Notes: generated from the sequence alone by a model not told the origin. 64,000 bases of DNA from CAUZJF01 sp965248605 (GCA_965248605.1 CBDFJV010000007.1:2294001-2358000), one strand, 5' to 3'. Numbered from the stretch's first letter, positions 35,926 through 45,156 are shown. Program-made: numbers and translations.

Positions 35926-36984
35926 CTAGGCCGCAACCTCGATACGCTTGCCACCGAGAGCGTCGCGGTCGAGAGTCTCGCCAATGACCGCGACTGTCTC
36001 CACGCCACCGTCGACCAGCTCGCGGACGAGCGTCTCTCGCTTTTTTGGCGAGACCGCAATGAGCAGCCCGCCGGAGGTCTGCGCATCGCAGAGGAGCAGA
36101 CGGGCCGGTTCGTCATCGGCCGCACCCCAGACCACGTGGCGGTCGGCGGAGCGGAGGTTGCGGCGCGTGCCGCCAGGCGCGACATCTCGCTCGACCAGGT
36201 CTCGCGTGCCATCCAGCACCGGGACCTGTGCGAGTGAGATGCGAGCGGCAAGGTCGCTGGCCTCAAGCATCCCCAGCAGATGACCTATCAGGCCGAAGCC
36301 GGTCACGTCGACGCAGGAGTCCACGCCCACCTCTACCATCACGTCTGAAGCGGCGTGATTGAGTGCCCTCATGCTCTCGATAGCCCCGTCGAGGACCTGT
36401 GGAGTCACCTGCTGGTTCTTGCCCGCTGTCGTAATTATGCCCGTGCCGATGGGCTTGGTCAGCACCAGTGAGTCACCCGCTTTAGCCCCGGCGTTCGTGA
36501 TCTGTGCGCCCGGCTTTATGACGCCGGTCACGGCCATACCGTACTTCGGCTCCTTGTCGTCGATGGTGTGACCGCCCACCACCAGCACGCCGGCCTCGGC
36601 GGCCTTGGCGGCGCCACCTTTCAAGACTTCGCCGAGCATTTCTTTGGGTAGGTCCACCGGAAAGGCGACGATGTTCAGGCCAAGCAGCGGCCTGCCGCCC
36701 ATCGCGTACACGTCGCTGAGGGCGTTGGCCACCGCGATCTCGCCGAAGGGGTACGGCTCGTCGACGATCGGCGGGAAGAAGTCCACCGTCTGGATGATCG
36801 CCAGTTCGTCGGTCAGACGGTAGACGGCCGCATCGTCGCCGGTCGATACCCCAACGAGAAGATCGGGGTCGGTTACCGGCGGAAGCTGGCGCAGCACCTG
36901 CGCCAGGTCGTCTGGACTAAATTTGGAGGCTCAACCCGCGCAGCTGGCCAACGAGGTCAGCCGCACTTGCTCGACCTTGTGCAT
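35926..36984 (-). CDS. selD: selenide, water dikinase (selenophosphate synthetase), selenocysteine-containing
   Basis: The gene starts at ATG 36984 after AAAGGAG. Codon 18 is an in-frame TGA (36933-36931), which must be read as selenocysteine: the frame is LTSLASCAG-U-ASKFSPDDL. Aligned with E. coli SelD (SHGAGCGCKISP), U18 takes the place of catalytic Cys17, and Lys21 takes that of Lys20. The rest is standard: GVSTGDDAAVYRL, VVGGHTIDDKEPKYG and a late TSGGLLIAV. Length is 352 residues. It makes selenophosphate from selenide and ATP for tRNA-Sec. A perfect hairpin 24 bases after the UGA fits a bacterial SECIS. Starting at the later GTG 36897 would lose the active site. Confidence 0.93.
36886..36906 (-). 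promoter_or_regulatory. bacterial SECIS hairpin of selD
   Basis: On the minus strand a perfect 9-bp stem, CTGGCGCAG with CTGCGCCAG, closes a GTG loop; opening one pair gives the loop GGTGC, with the G residues SelB needs at the apex. It begins 24 bases after the UGA codon, within the spacing known for bacterial SECIS elements. Confidence 0.8.
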
Positions 36985-37234
36985 GGCCTTCTCCTTTACA
37001 ACTAGCCGAACGGCACTTTGGCTGTCATTCTGAGCCTGGCGAAGAATCTAGGGTCGCCTCGTGTCAACGACCCAGGCTCGCAGCCCCTCTCTTCCTAAAT
37101 CGACCGACTGAGGTGTGCCCACGACAGGCACCGTTCAGACCCTTTTCCTAGGTTCGCCCGAGTATAACACGGCGCCCTGACACCCCTCGGTTCGTTGAAC
37201 TCGTAGAGGGCGGCGCGTAGACTTAGGTTTTGTT
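36985..37234. other. intergenic region between divergent selD and the TPR gene
   Basis: About 250 bases separate the two divergent genes. Short dispersed repeat-like text is seen (for example CATTCTGAGCCTGGCGAAGAATC at 37024), but no ORF. The promoters of both genes must be here; a GAGTATAACACG stretch near 37160 is a weak -10 candidate for the plus-strand gene. Confidence 0.35.
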
Positions 37235-37930
37235 GTGAAAATCTCTCCTATGACGTGCGTGAGCGGAGCGGTCGGATGGCTTGCAGCGACGTGGGGCGCT
37301 GCGATGGTTTCTGCTGCGCTCCTGATACTCGCCGTCTCTTGTGGAGATGATGGCCCTCAGGTCACCGCGCTGAGCGAGTACAGTCGAGGACTCGAACTCC
37401 AGGAGAAAGGCAAGCTGGCCGACGCGGACGAGGCATACCAGGAGGCGTTGCGTCTCGACCCAGACCTGGCATTGGCTTATGCGGGCAGGGGGTTCGTTTA
37501 CTTCGCGCGACGGGACTATCCTCAGGCGTTGGGCTATCTCGAAAGGGCCATCGAGCTCGACTCTCAGCTGGCCATCGCCTATCACTATCGAGGGCGCATT
37601 CACTTCACCAACGACGAGGCCCGCGACGCCCTGCTGAACTTCACGAGGGCCGTCCAGCTCGATCCCAACCTGATGGAGGCGTACTACCACAGGGGGATCA
37701 TCAGCCGCGATAGCGACGACCTGCTTTCCGCGATCGAGGACTTCTCGAAGGTCATCGAGCTCGAACCTGACTCGCCCCGCTTCTACCTCGAGAGGGCCCA
37801 GCTACACCTCCTCAACGACGACCTACAGCCCGCGCGGGCCGACCTCGAATACGTGCTTTCCCTGACTCAGGACGAGGCGTGGCTGCTTCCAGCGCGACAG
37901 CTCCTGGCCGGCATAGCTGAGAGCCGGTGA
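37235..37930 (+). CDS. TPR-repeat lipoprotein
   Basis: This 231-residue protein starts at GTG 37235. An N-terminal hydrophobic stretch ends in a lipobox (LAVSC). At least five tetratricopeptide repeats follow, each with the W/Y-A-Y-x-G-R-G pattern (ALAYAGRGFVYFARRDY, AIAYHYRGRIHFTND, MEAYYHRGIIS). It should be a scaffold on the outer face of the membrane. Its last codons overlap the start of the MFS gene, so the two are coupled. Confidence 0.8.
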   Translation: MKISPMTCVSGAVGWLAATWGAAMVSAALLILAVSCGDDGPQVTALSEYSRGLELQEKGKLADADEAYQEALRLDPDLALAYAGRGFVYFARRDYPQALGYLERAIELDSQLAIAYHYRGRIHFTNDEARDALLNFTRAVQLDPNLMEAYYHRGIISRDSDDLLSAIEDFSKVIELEPDSPRFYLERAQLHLLNDDLQPARADLEYVLSLTQDEAWLLPARQLLAGIAESR

Positions 37931-39192
37931 GCTCGCAGGAGACGAACGGCGACCCGTTGCCCCGTCAAGGTCGCCGAGACTATCTCTGGCTTGCTCTGAT
38001 GTCGCTGATGCTGTTCGTGCTCCTGATACCGATCGCCAGCTACGTCGCCGCCTTACCGACTATCCAGGACGAATGGGGGCTCAACAACACGCAGGCTGGG
38101 CTGGTTTTCTCGGCGTACCTGGCGGGATACGCGCTCTCGGCGTTGCTGTTGGTCCCGCTGACAGACAGGATACCGCCGAGGAACATCCTCCTCGGATCTG
38201 CCGCCGTCTCAGTGGTCGCCCATCTCTTGTTTCCTTTGATCGCTGACAATATCGCTTCTGGCGTCATCCTTCGCGGCATCGCTGGAGTTGGCTTCGTCGG
38301 CGTCTACGTTCCGGGTCTGCGAATCGTAGCGGAGCGCTTCCGCGGCGACGGACGGGGCGCCTCTATGGGACTCTTCGTAACCGCGCAGTATGGCGCCAAT
38401 AGCGCCTCGTTAGTCTTGTCCGGGGCGCTGATGGCGGTTATGGAGTGGAGGGACGCCTATCTCACGGTCTCCCTGATTTCGGCGGCCAGCCTTCCGCTCG
38501 CGGTCTTCCTTCTACGTGGTACCCGGCCCGTGGCCGGTCGTGTCGCAACCGGGAGGCTTGACCTAAAGGCGTTACGAAACCCGCCTGTGCGCTACCTGAT
38601 TCTTGGGTACTCCCTTCACGCGTGGCAGCTCTACGCCGTCCGGACATGGTTTCCGCTGTTCCTTCTCGCCGTCTTGGTCGCCGGCGGCGCCGACCGCGTC
38701 GATGCCGCGCCGGTAGCGGCTACGATAGCGGGCCTGGCCCTGGCCAGCGGCTCCGTAGGACCCCTGATGGGCGGCTTTCTCTCCGACCGCATGGGTCGAG
38801 CGACGTCAGCGTCGGCGATCTTTGCTCTGAGTGGGGCGTGCTCCTGGGGAATCGGCTGGGCGGTCGGTTGGCCTTGGGGCGTCATCGTCCTGATCGGGGT
38901 CGTCTACGGATGGTCCACGGCGGCCGACTCCGCCATCTATCAGACCGGCATAACCGAGGTTGCGAGCCGAGACCAACTCGGCTCGACCATGGCTATGCAG
39001 GCTTTTCTGGGGCTGGCTGGAGGGGTCGTTGGGCCGATCGTCTTCGGTGGGGTCCTCGATCTCGCGCCCGAAGCGTATGAATGGGGACTGGCGTTCTCTG
39101 GACTCGGCATTCTCGCCGTCATCGCCATTCTCGGTATGCGTCGCTTACGTGGCCTGCCGCAGAGTCAGTTGCTAGCTGCGGGCAAAGGCTAG
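37927..39192 (+). CDS. MFS transporter
   Basis: This 421-residue protein has about 12 membrane segments in two halves. The MFS loop signature after helix 2 is present as LTDRIPPRN, and its counterpart in the second half is FLSDRMGRATSA. A DEWGLNNTQAGLVFSAYLAG motif at the start of helix 1-2 resembles nitrate/nitrite-type or CynX-type MFS proteins. Substrate unknown. The start GTG 37927 overlaps the TPR gene. Confidence 0.85.
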   Translation: MSSQETNGDPLPRQGRRDYLWLALMSLMLFVLLIPIASYVAALPTIQDEWGLNNTQAGLVFSAYLAGYALSALLLVPLTDRIPPRNILLGSAAVSVVAHLLFPLIADNIASGVILRGIAGVGFVGVYVPGLRIVAERFRGDGRGASMGLFVTAQYGANSASLVLSGALMAVMEWRDAYLTVSLISAASLPLAVFLLRGTRPVAGRVATGRLDLKALRNPPVRYLILGYSLHAWQLYAVRTWFPLFLLAVLVAGGADRVDAAPVAATIAGLALASGSVGPLMGGFLSDRMGRATSASAIFALSGACSWGIGWAVGWPWGVIVLIGVVYGWSTAADSAIYQTGITEVASRDQLGSTMAMQAFLGLAGGVVGPIVFGGVLDLAPEAYEWGLAFSGLGILAVIAILGMRRLRGLPQSQLLAAGKG

Positions 39193-39205
39193 GGTAGGAG
39201 GGGAG

Positions 39206-39991
39206 ATGAGCCAAAAAGTACCGGTCCTTGTATACCATCACGTGTATCGTGAAGGTCACCCGGAGCTGGCTGAGCCGCTGCCCGACAAGGCGACCGGAGT
39301 GATCGGCGAGGCCGAGTTCCAGCGCCACGTCTCGTATATCGCCGACGAGGGCTGGGAGGTTGTCTCGACCAGTCAGCTAGTAGATTGGCTCGGAGGCGAA
39401 TCGCCCTTGCCACGGCGGCCCGTCGTGCTCCACTTCGACAACGGCTGGCTCGACACTCTCGAGGTCGCGATGCCCGTGCTCAGGGAGTTCGGCATGACGG
39501 GTACCTGCTACGTCATCAGCGAGCCGACCGCGGCGGCGTCCCAGGGCAAGCCGGCTGGCATTCGCACTTCAACGGAGGGGGTCGTTTACAAACCGTTCCT
39601 GACCTGGGATAATGCTAAGGAGCTCCTAGAAGCCGGCTGGGAGATCGGCGCTCACACTGCCACACATCCAAAGCTGGAGGAAGTCCTTTCGGAAAAAGGC
39701 GACGCGAGCATGTTAGCCGAGATCAAGGGGTCGAGCACCGAGTACGAAAGTGGACTGGGGTTCATCCCGGAGCACTTCGCATATCCCAGCGGCTCCCGCA
39801 GCGAAAAGACCGACGAGCTTCTGGCGCCGCACTACAGGTCGCTACGCCGCTGGAGCTTCAGCCACCCGCCCGCCTGGAGATTCACCGACCGCGAAACCTC
39901 CCCTTTCGCTCTGGAGTGCCAGAACGTCGACAACACCGTCCCCTTCGAGGACTTCACCCGCATCTTCCGCGAGGCTGAAGAAGAGAATTAA
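39206..39991 (+). CDS. polysaccharide deacetylase-like protein with altered motif 1
   Basis: This 261-residue NodB-fold protein has the motif VPVLVYHHV near its start and the histidine pair of motif 2 in IGAHTATHPKLEEV. Motif 1, normally TFDDG, reads HFDNG: the first Asp (general base) is kept, but the second, a metal ligand, is Asn. The later FAYPSGSRSEKT segment is standard. Activity is therefore uncertain. There is no signal peptide. It starts at ATG 39206 after GGAGGGGAG, just downstream of the MFS gene. Confidence 0.75.
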   Translation: MSQKVPVLVYHHVYREGHPELAEPLPDKATGVIGEAEFQRHVSYIADEGWEVVSTSQLVDWLGGESPLPRRPVVLHFDNGWLDTLEVAMPVLREFGMTGTCYVISEPTAAASQGKPAGIRTSTEGVVYKPFLTWDNAKELLEAGWEIGAHTATHPKLEEVLSEKGDASMLAEIKGSSTEYESGLGFIPEHFAYPSGSRSEKTDELLAPHYRSLRRWSFSHPPAWRFTDRETSPFALECQNVDNTVPFEDFTRIFREAEEEN

Positions 39992-40043
39992 CCACAGAGC
40001 TCACGGAGAGCACGGAGTTAAGATATTGGTTTCTCTGTGGTGA
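39991..40043. repeat. dispersed ACCACAGAG repeat
   Basis: AACCACAGAGCTCACGGAG and a facing TCTCTGTGGTG pair across an AT-rich loop between convergent genes, partly overlapping the 3' end of the Nudix gene. It belongs to the same family as 24042-24122. Confidence 0.6.
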
Positions 40044-40524
40044 ATCTCCTCCAATCTGACAGTATCTGGTCGTCGTGGGGAAACGGCAATTCAGGAAGAG
40101 CGGCGAGATCGAAGAGCGCAGTTTCGGAGGCATCGCCTCCTGCCTGGAGTTGTCCACCCGTCGCTTCGGCCGAGTAGGCGGCAAGGACGACTGTGTTACC
40201 CGTCCGCGAGTATAGTCCGACGAATCCGGTGAGCCGAACGTCGAGACCGGTCTCCTCCTTCACCTCACGGACCGCCGCGTCCTCCACGGCTTCACCCCAG
40301 TCTACGTAACCCGACGGGAAGGCCCATCGCCCGATGGCAGGCTCCATGCCACGTTGGACCATAACCAGCTTGCCGTCCATGCTGACGAGCACGACCGCCG
40401 CGACCTTCGGGTCGAGGAAGACCACATGTCCACACGCCGGACACGCCTGGCGCTTCTTGCCCTCGATGGTCTTCCTCGAGAGCGGCGAGCCGCACCGCTC
40501 GCAAAACTGCGCTTCGTCAGCCAA
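40018..40524 (-). CDS. Nudix hydrolase with N-terminal zinc ribbon
   Basis: This 168-residue protein has a zinc ribbon at residues 8-31 (CERCGSPL, CPACGHVV), as in NudC-like and related enzymes. The Nudix box is complete at GYVDWGEAVEDAAVREVKEE plus TGLDV, fitting G-x5-E-x7-R-E-U-x-E-E-x-G-U. It should cleave a nucleoside diphosphate linked to X. The start MADEAQFCERCG is supported by the ribbon. Its 3' end abuts the dispersed repeat. Confidence 0.88.
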   Translation of the reverse strand: MADEAQFCERCGSPLSRKTIEGKKRQACPACGHVVFLDPKVAAVVLVSMDGKLVMVQRGMEPAIGRWAFPSGYVDWGEAVEDAAVREVKEETGLDVRLTGFVGLYSRTGNTVVLAAYSAEATGGQLQAGGDASETALFDLAALPELPFPHDDQILSDWRRFTTEKPIS

Positions 40525-41359
40525 TCTTTGTCTCCCAAAGTCGCGCCAATCCTACGTGGCGCCAGAATCAGTGTCCAGTTCGTGCCACGCCATACCCTGA
40601 GAGAGCGCCGCCGTGCGGGCTTTCTATTCCGCTCCTGGTGACCAACTCTACGTCCGCAGGGCGGGCCGAATATACGAAAGCAGCTGGCTTGCCTTCATCG
40701 TTGGGGGCAGCGCCCCCGTGCCTGACCTGGTACGCCCGCGAGTCCCTCAAGAAAGAGCAGTTACTTGAGAGCAAATTATGTCCGCAGGGCGGACCGAATC
40801 GAGGTGAGTAACTGTTGTGACCAGTTACTCGATAGCCCACCGAACCGCTCGTGGGGTCCGGCTCTGTCCCCCCTTTGAAAAGGGGGGTTGGGGGGATTTG
40901 ACCCCCGGTAATTAGATAGAACCGCAAGCTGAAGTGAGCAACCATACATCCGCAGGGCGGACGAAACGTATGAACGCAACTCGCCTTGCGGCATGCGTAG
41001 GGGCAGTGCCCCCGTGCCTGCCTAGCGCTCCCGCAAGGCCCTCAAAAACCGAGCAGTTACTCGATAGCAAGTTATATCCGCAGAGCGGGCTGAATCTAGG
41101 TGAGTAGCTGCCTCGCCTCCGTGCGTAGGGGCAGTGCCCCCGTGCCTGCCCTGGCGCATCCGCGCTGTTGTTCGATTGACTGCCTGTAGCCTCGCTTCTA
41201 TAATCGGGTCGCCATCTCCAGCCTGTCGTCCTGAAGAACCTCCACCTTCTCTAGTCATCCTGAGGAGCCTTCTCCTTACCCTGTCATCCTGAGGAGTCTC
41301 GACGAAGGATCTGGAGCGGTAGGGATTCGCTCGCCGACACGAACCTACAAGGAACTTCC
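40525..41359. repeat. intergenic repeat cluster
   Basis: This 835-base region has no gene. About three degenerate units of 130-150 bases recur. A CCGCAGGGCGG core is seen near 40655, 40782 and 40952, with a variant near 41082. A GGGGCAGTGCCCCCGTGCCTG hairpin lies near 41000 and 41127, with a variant at 40704. A GAGCAGTTACT(T/C)GA tag lies near 40757 and 41060. A copy of the C-rich dispersed repeat sits inside at 40861-40934. The 3' end carries GTCATCCTGAGGAG repeats (41230-41300). Confidence 0.6.
40861..40934 (+). repeat. dispersed intergenic repeat, copy 2
   Basis: This matches 5851-5927 in inverted orientation over about 75 bases, including the C6/G6 hairpin and the ATTAGATA tail. Confidence 0.7.
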
Positions 41360-42136
41360 ATGCCCGACCTTCGCCCAAACAGGATCAAGCACAAGCTCGA
41401 GCGCGGCGAGCTCGCCACCGTCGTTCAGGGCGAGCTGACGTCCGACCTGATCGAGCGTTTCGGTCCCTTCGGCTTCGACGGCGTCTGGATCGAGGCCGAG
41501 CACGGCCCCATCGACTTCGCCGACATTCGCGACATGACCAGGGCCGCAGATCTGTGGGGCATGACGTCGGTGGCGCGAGTGAATCTGAACTTGCCCGGGG
41601 TGATCTACCGCACCCTCGACCAGGGGGCACAGGCGGTAGTCGTCCCGCACGTCAACACTGCCGAAGAAGCCCGCGCCGTCGTCGACGGCTCCAAGTTCCA
41701 CCCCATCGGTTCGCGAGGCGCGTACACCAGTCGTCAGGGCATAGGCGTCGACGGCTATATGCAAAAGGCCAACGACGAGACCATGGCGATCATACTGATC
41801 GAGGACATCGTGGCCGTCAACAATCTTGCTGACATCCTCACGGTCGACAACGTCGACGTCTTCTTCGTAGTACCCGGCGACCTGGCTCAAACGATGGGCT
41901 ACCCCGGCGAGATGGCGCGGCCCGAAGTGCTGACGACAGTCGACGCCGCCATCCGGCAAATCGTCGCCGCTGGACGGGTAGCGGGCGCGCTCGTCAACGA
42001 AGCAAACGTCGAACACTACTTAGGACTCGGCGCGCGGTTCATCTCGACCAACTTCCAGGCGTGGCTAGAAACTGGCGCGCGCTCATACCTCAAAACCCTA
42101 GCTGCCGCCGCACAACGAGCATCCTCCATCTCCTGA
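41360..42136 (+). CDS. HpcH/HpaI-family aldolase
   Basis: This 258-residue class II aldolase-like TIM barrel has the family residues: VWIEAEHGPIDF near residue 45, VARVNLNLPGVIYRTLDQGAQAV (written in part), the metal-ligand region VVVPHVNTAEEA, and GSRGAYTSRQG. IEDIVAVNNL carries the second metal Glu. Members cleave 4-hydroxy-2-oxo acids to pyruvate plus an aldehyde, or act as citrate-lyase-like enzymes. The physiological substrate is not evident. It starts at ATG 41360. Confidence 0.88.
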   Translation: MPDLRPNRIKHKLERGELATVVQGELTSDLIERFGPFGFDGVWIEAEHGPIDFADIRDMTRAADLWGMTSVARVNLNLPGVIYRTLDQGAQAVVVPHVNTAEEARAVVDGSKFHPIGSRGAYTSRQGIGVDGYMQKANDETMAIILIEDIVAVNNLADILTVDNVDVFFVVPGDLAQTMGYPGEMARPEVLTTVDAAIRQIVAAGRVAGALVNEANVEHYLGLGARFISTNFQAWLETGARSYLKTLAAAAQRASSIS

Positions 42137-42260
42137 GCAGCGACCCGTAGGCTTGTAGGGGCGCAATTGCATGCGCCCGTCCGGCTCCGCAGCCTCCCAA
42201 CCCCGAACCCCGAACCCTTCTCGTCTGTACCCCTTACCCCGTACCCTGTACCCTGTCCCT

Positions 42261-43499
42261 GTGAACGGCCCAGCCCGTGAACTAGACCTCCACCTCGACC
42301 CGGCCCAGTTCAGCTTGCTTCGCAGAGCATCGCGGGCCGCGAACGAGCTTGGCTTCGATCTCTACCTGGTCGGCGGCACAATCCGCGACGTCCTGATCGG
42401 CCGGACGCCCACCGACCTGGACGTGGTCATCGCGGGCGGCGACGAACGCTCCCCTTCGGCCCTCGCCGGACGACTCGAAGCCGAGGTCCTGTCTGAATCG
42501 CAGTTCGGCACCGCCAGGCTCCGAGTCGATGACGTCGAGTTCGACGTCGCGATGTCGCGAACCGAAGTGTATGAACACCCCGGCGCGCTGCCGAAAGTCT
42601 CGCCGGCCCCGGTCGAGGACGACCTAGCCCGCCGCGACTTCACCATCGATGCCGTTGCTGTCTCCCTGGCAGAACCGAAGTGGGGGCATGTGCTGGACCC
42701 CCATGACGGACGCCATGACATTGATCACAAGCTCATTCGGGTCCTGCACGACAACAGCTTCGTCGACGACGCGACCCGAATCCTCAGAGCCGTGCGGTAC
42801 GCCGGGCGCCTCGGATTCGAGCTGGAGAGCGAGACCCGAAAGCTTCTCGACCGCGACCTGCGTCGGCTCGACACGATAAGCGGCGACCGTGTCCGCCACG
42901 AGCTTGAGCGCATCTTCACTGAGCCGCGAGGCGTTGAGGTATTGCGGCTCGCCGACGAGCTCGGAGTCCTCGCCGCGATACACCCGGCCCTGACCTTCGA
43001 CAGCGCGTTGGCGGAGAAGACCAGGGCTGCGTCAGGGTCGCCGACGAGACTGCGCCTTCTGGCGCTAGCAGTCTTTGGGGCTCGAGACGACTACGACGAG
43101 CTCGTCTCTCGCCTCAATATGAACACGACGTGGACGAAAGTCGTACGGGACGTGGGCGCCGTCAGGAGCGCCATCCCGCGACTCGGCGAGCCGAGCGTCC
43201 GCAGGGCCGAGGTCTGGGACCTACTACGAGAGCTCGCCGTTGAGTCCATCGAGGCGTGCGCGACAGCCACCGATGACCCGAACGCCCGACGAAACTTGGA
43301 GCTCTACCTCACCGAGCTCCGCCACGTGAAGCCCATACTGAACGGCGACGACATAATGGCGCTGGGCGTGCCCGAGGGACCGCAGGTCGGCGAGCTGCTA
43401 GACGCACTCCTGAAAGCTCGTTTGGAGGGCCTCATCGCCACCCGCGAAGACGAGGAAACGATGGTCCGCCATACCCTGGAGGGCAGGCATCGCGCGTAG
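42261..43499 (+). CDS. CCA tRNA nucleotidyltransferase / poly(A) polymerase family
   Basis: From GTG 42261 this 412-residue protein has the class II nucleotidyltransferase core: YLVGGTIRDVLIGRTPTDLD with the catalytic Asp pair, RRDFTIDAVAVSL, then NSFVDDATRILRAVRYAGRL, the conserved head-neck motif. The body and tail domains follow. It adds or repairs the 3' CCA of tRNA. CCA-adding and poly(A)-polymerase forms cannot be separated by eye. The tRNA at 61859 encodes its own CCA, so here the enzyme would act in repair. Confidence 0.88.
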   Translation: MNGPARELDLHLDPAQFSLLRRASRAANELGFDLYLVGGTIRDVLIGRTPTDLDVVIAGGDERSPSALAGRLEAEVLSESQFGTARLRVDDVEFDVAMSRTEVYEHPGALPKVSPAPVEDDLARRDFTIDAVAVSLAEPKWGHVLDPHDGRHDIDHKLIRVLHDNSFVDDATRILRAVRYAGRLGFELESETRKLLDRDLRRLDTISGDRVRHELERIFTEPRGVEVLRLADELGVLAAIHPALTFDSALAEKTRAASGSPTRLRLLALAVFGARDDYDELVSRLNMNTTWTKVVRDVGAVRSAIPRLGEPSVRRAEVWDLLRELAVESIEACATATDDPNARRNLELYLTELRHVKPILNGDDIMALGVPEGPQVGELLDALLKARLEGLIATREDEETMVRHTLEGRHRA

Positions 43500-43737
43500 A
43501 GGCGCCCCGCCGGGGCCCGTCTCAAAAGAGGAGCCGTCTTACCTCCTCTCCCTCGATGGGAGAGGATTGAGGTGAGGGTGATCGGGCTAATGCACGAGAA
43601 GCGTCGCTGGTCGCCATCAATTCAACGACTTCCGACCGTCCCCTTCACCCTAGCCCTCTCCCAGCTGGGAGAGGGGACTTCTGAGACACCCTCCGAGCTT
43701 GCCCTGAGTCCGCCGAAGGGATGAAGGACAACCCTAT
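43500..43737. repeat. intergenic inverted repeat between convergent genes
   Basis: CCTCTCCCTCGATGGGAGAGG at about 43548 and CCCTCTCCCAGCTGGGAGAGGG at about 43653 are each self-complementary and complementary to each other (flanked by TGAGGTGAGGG and CCTTCACCCTAGCC), so the region can fold into a long hairpin. It separates the CCA enzyme gene from fumC and could stop transcription from both sides. Confidence 0.6.
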
Positions 43738-45156
43738 TTATCCCAGCGACACCTTGGGCGCGAGTCGCGGGTCAGTCATCGACGCGGGGTCCAGGATGCG
43801 ATCGAGCTCCTCTTCTGAAAAACTCGTCTTGGCCAGCGCCACCTCCTTGACCGTCTTCCCCGTCGCCTGCGCCTCCTTGGCGATAGCCGCCGACTCGTCG
43901 TAGCCGATGTGGGGCACGAGCGTCGTCACGATCGCCAGGCCCCGGTGGACCGCCTGCGGGCCGGCCTCGGTCGCCGTCAGGCCGCTGATGCACTGGTCCG
44001 CGAAGTTGCGCGACGCCGACGTCAGAATGTCAATTGACTCCAGCAAATTGTGGGCTGCCACCGGCATCATGACGTTGATCTCGAAGTTGCCCGATTGCCC
44101 CGCGATGGTGATGGCGGCGTCATTGCCGATGACCTGCGCCGCCACCTGGCACACCGACTCAGGGATCACCGGGTTAACCTTGCCCGGCATGATCGAGCTC
44201 CCCGGCTGGACGGCCGGCAGCTCGATCTCGCCGATCCCGCCGCGTGGCCCCGAGCCCAGCCACCTGACGTCGTTGGCGACCTTCATAAGGCTAACCGCGA
44301 GCGTCTTGAGGGCGCCGCTGCACTCGACGACCCCGTCGAGCGTGCTTTGCGCCTGAAAGTGGTTCTCCGTCTCCCCCACCGGCACGCCCACGGTCTTCGA
44401 CAGCTTGGCGCACACTCGCGCGGCGAACTCGGGGTGTGTGTTGACGCCGGTGCCGACGGCCGTGCCACCCAGAGCCACCTCCGAGAGCCCGTTGGCCCCT
44501 TTGCGGACCCGCTCGATGCCGCGCTCGATCTGGCCCGCGTACCCGAGGAATTCCTGGCCCAGCAGCACCGGAGTCGCGTCCTGCAGATGCGTCCTGCCGG
44601 TCTTGACCACCGGCATGAACTCCTTCGCCTTGGCCTCCAGCTCAGACCTGAGTATCTCCAACGCTGGGATCAGGCCGTGGTGGATGCCGTCGACGGCGGC
44701 CACGTGAATCGCGGTCGGGATCACGTCGTTGGACGACTGCCCGATGTTGACGTGGTCGTTGGGATGCACCGGGTCGCGGGAGCCGATCTCGCCGCCCAGA
44801 ATCTCGATGGCCCGATTGGAGATCACCTCGTTTGTGTTCATGTTCGTCGAGGTGCCCGACCCGGTCTGGAAGATGTCGACAACGAACTGCTCGTCATGCT
44901 TCCCCTCGACAACTTCTCTTGCGGCCTTCACGATGGCGTCCGACAGCCGGTTGTCCAGCAGTCCGAGCTTCTGGTTGACCTCCGCCGCTGCCAGCTTGAC
45001 ATTCCCGAGCGCGCGAATGAACGACCTCGAAAAGCGCAGGTTGCTTATAGGAAAATTCTTGACGGCCCGCATCGTCTGGGCCCCGTAGTAGGCGTCTGCC
45101 GGCACCGGCAGCTCCCCCATCGAGTCGCTCTCCATCCGAAATTCAGGCTGCTCCAT
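43738..45156 (-). CDS. fumC: class II fumarate hydratase
   Basis: This 472-residue fumarase interconverts fumarate and malate in the TCA cycle. The superfamily signature GSSIMPGKVNPVIPE is intact, as are the substrate-site segments SGTSTNMNTNEVI, HPNDHVNIGQSSND and TGRTHLQDATPVL (the catalytic-loop His is present). Length matches iron-free FumC. ATG 45156 follows GGGAGG. A perfect 9-bp inverted repeat operator-like site lies 60-84 bases upstream. Confidence 0.95.
   Translation of the reverse strand: MEQPEFRMESDSMGELPVPADAYYGAQTMRAVKNFPISNLRFSRSFIRALGNVKLAAAEVNQKLGLLDNRLSDAIVKAAREVVEGKHDEQFVVDIFQTGSGTSTNMNTNEVISNRAIEILGGEIGSRDPVHPNDHVNIGQSSNDVIPTAIHVAAVDGIHHGLIPALEILRSELEAKAKEFMPVVKTGRTHLQDATPVLLGQEFLGYAGQIERGIERVRKGANGLSEVALGGTAVGTGVNTHPEFAARVCAKLSKTVGVPVGETENHFQAQSTLDGVVECSGALKTLAVSLMKVANDVRWLGSGPRGGIGEIELPAVQPGSSIMPGKVNPVIPESVCQVAAQVIGNDAAITIAGQSGNFEINVMMPVAAHNLLESIDILTSASRNFADQCISGLTATEAGPQAVHRGLAIVTTLVPHIGYDESAAIAKEAQATGKTVKEVALAKTSFSEEELDRILDPASMTDPRLAPKVSLG

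Noticed and set aside
35703..35987. 94-codon plus-strand frame between the lamin-tail gene and selD
   Set aside because: It overlaps the 3' end of selD in antisense, has no ribosome-binding site and no protein-like features.
36897..36984. Starting selD at GTG 36897
   Set aside because: This start removes the catalytic residue and Lys and lacks a ribosome-binding site, while ATG 36984 has AAAGGAG.
40525..41359. CRISPR array
   Set aside because: Units are about 140 bases, degenerate and lack short uniform repeats with unique spacers; no cas gene is near.
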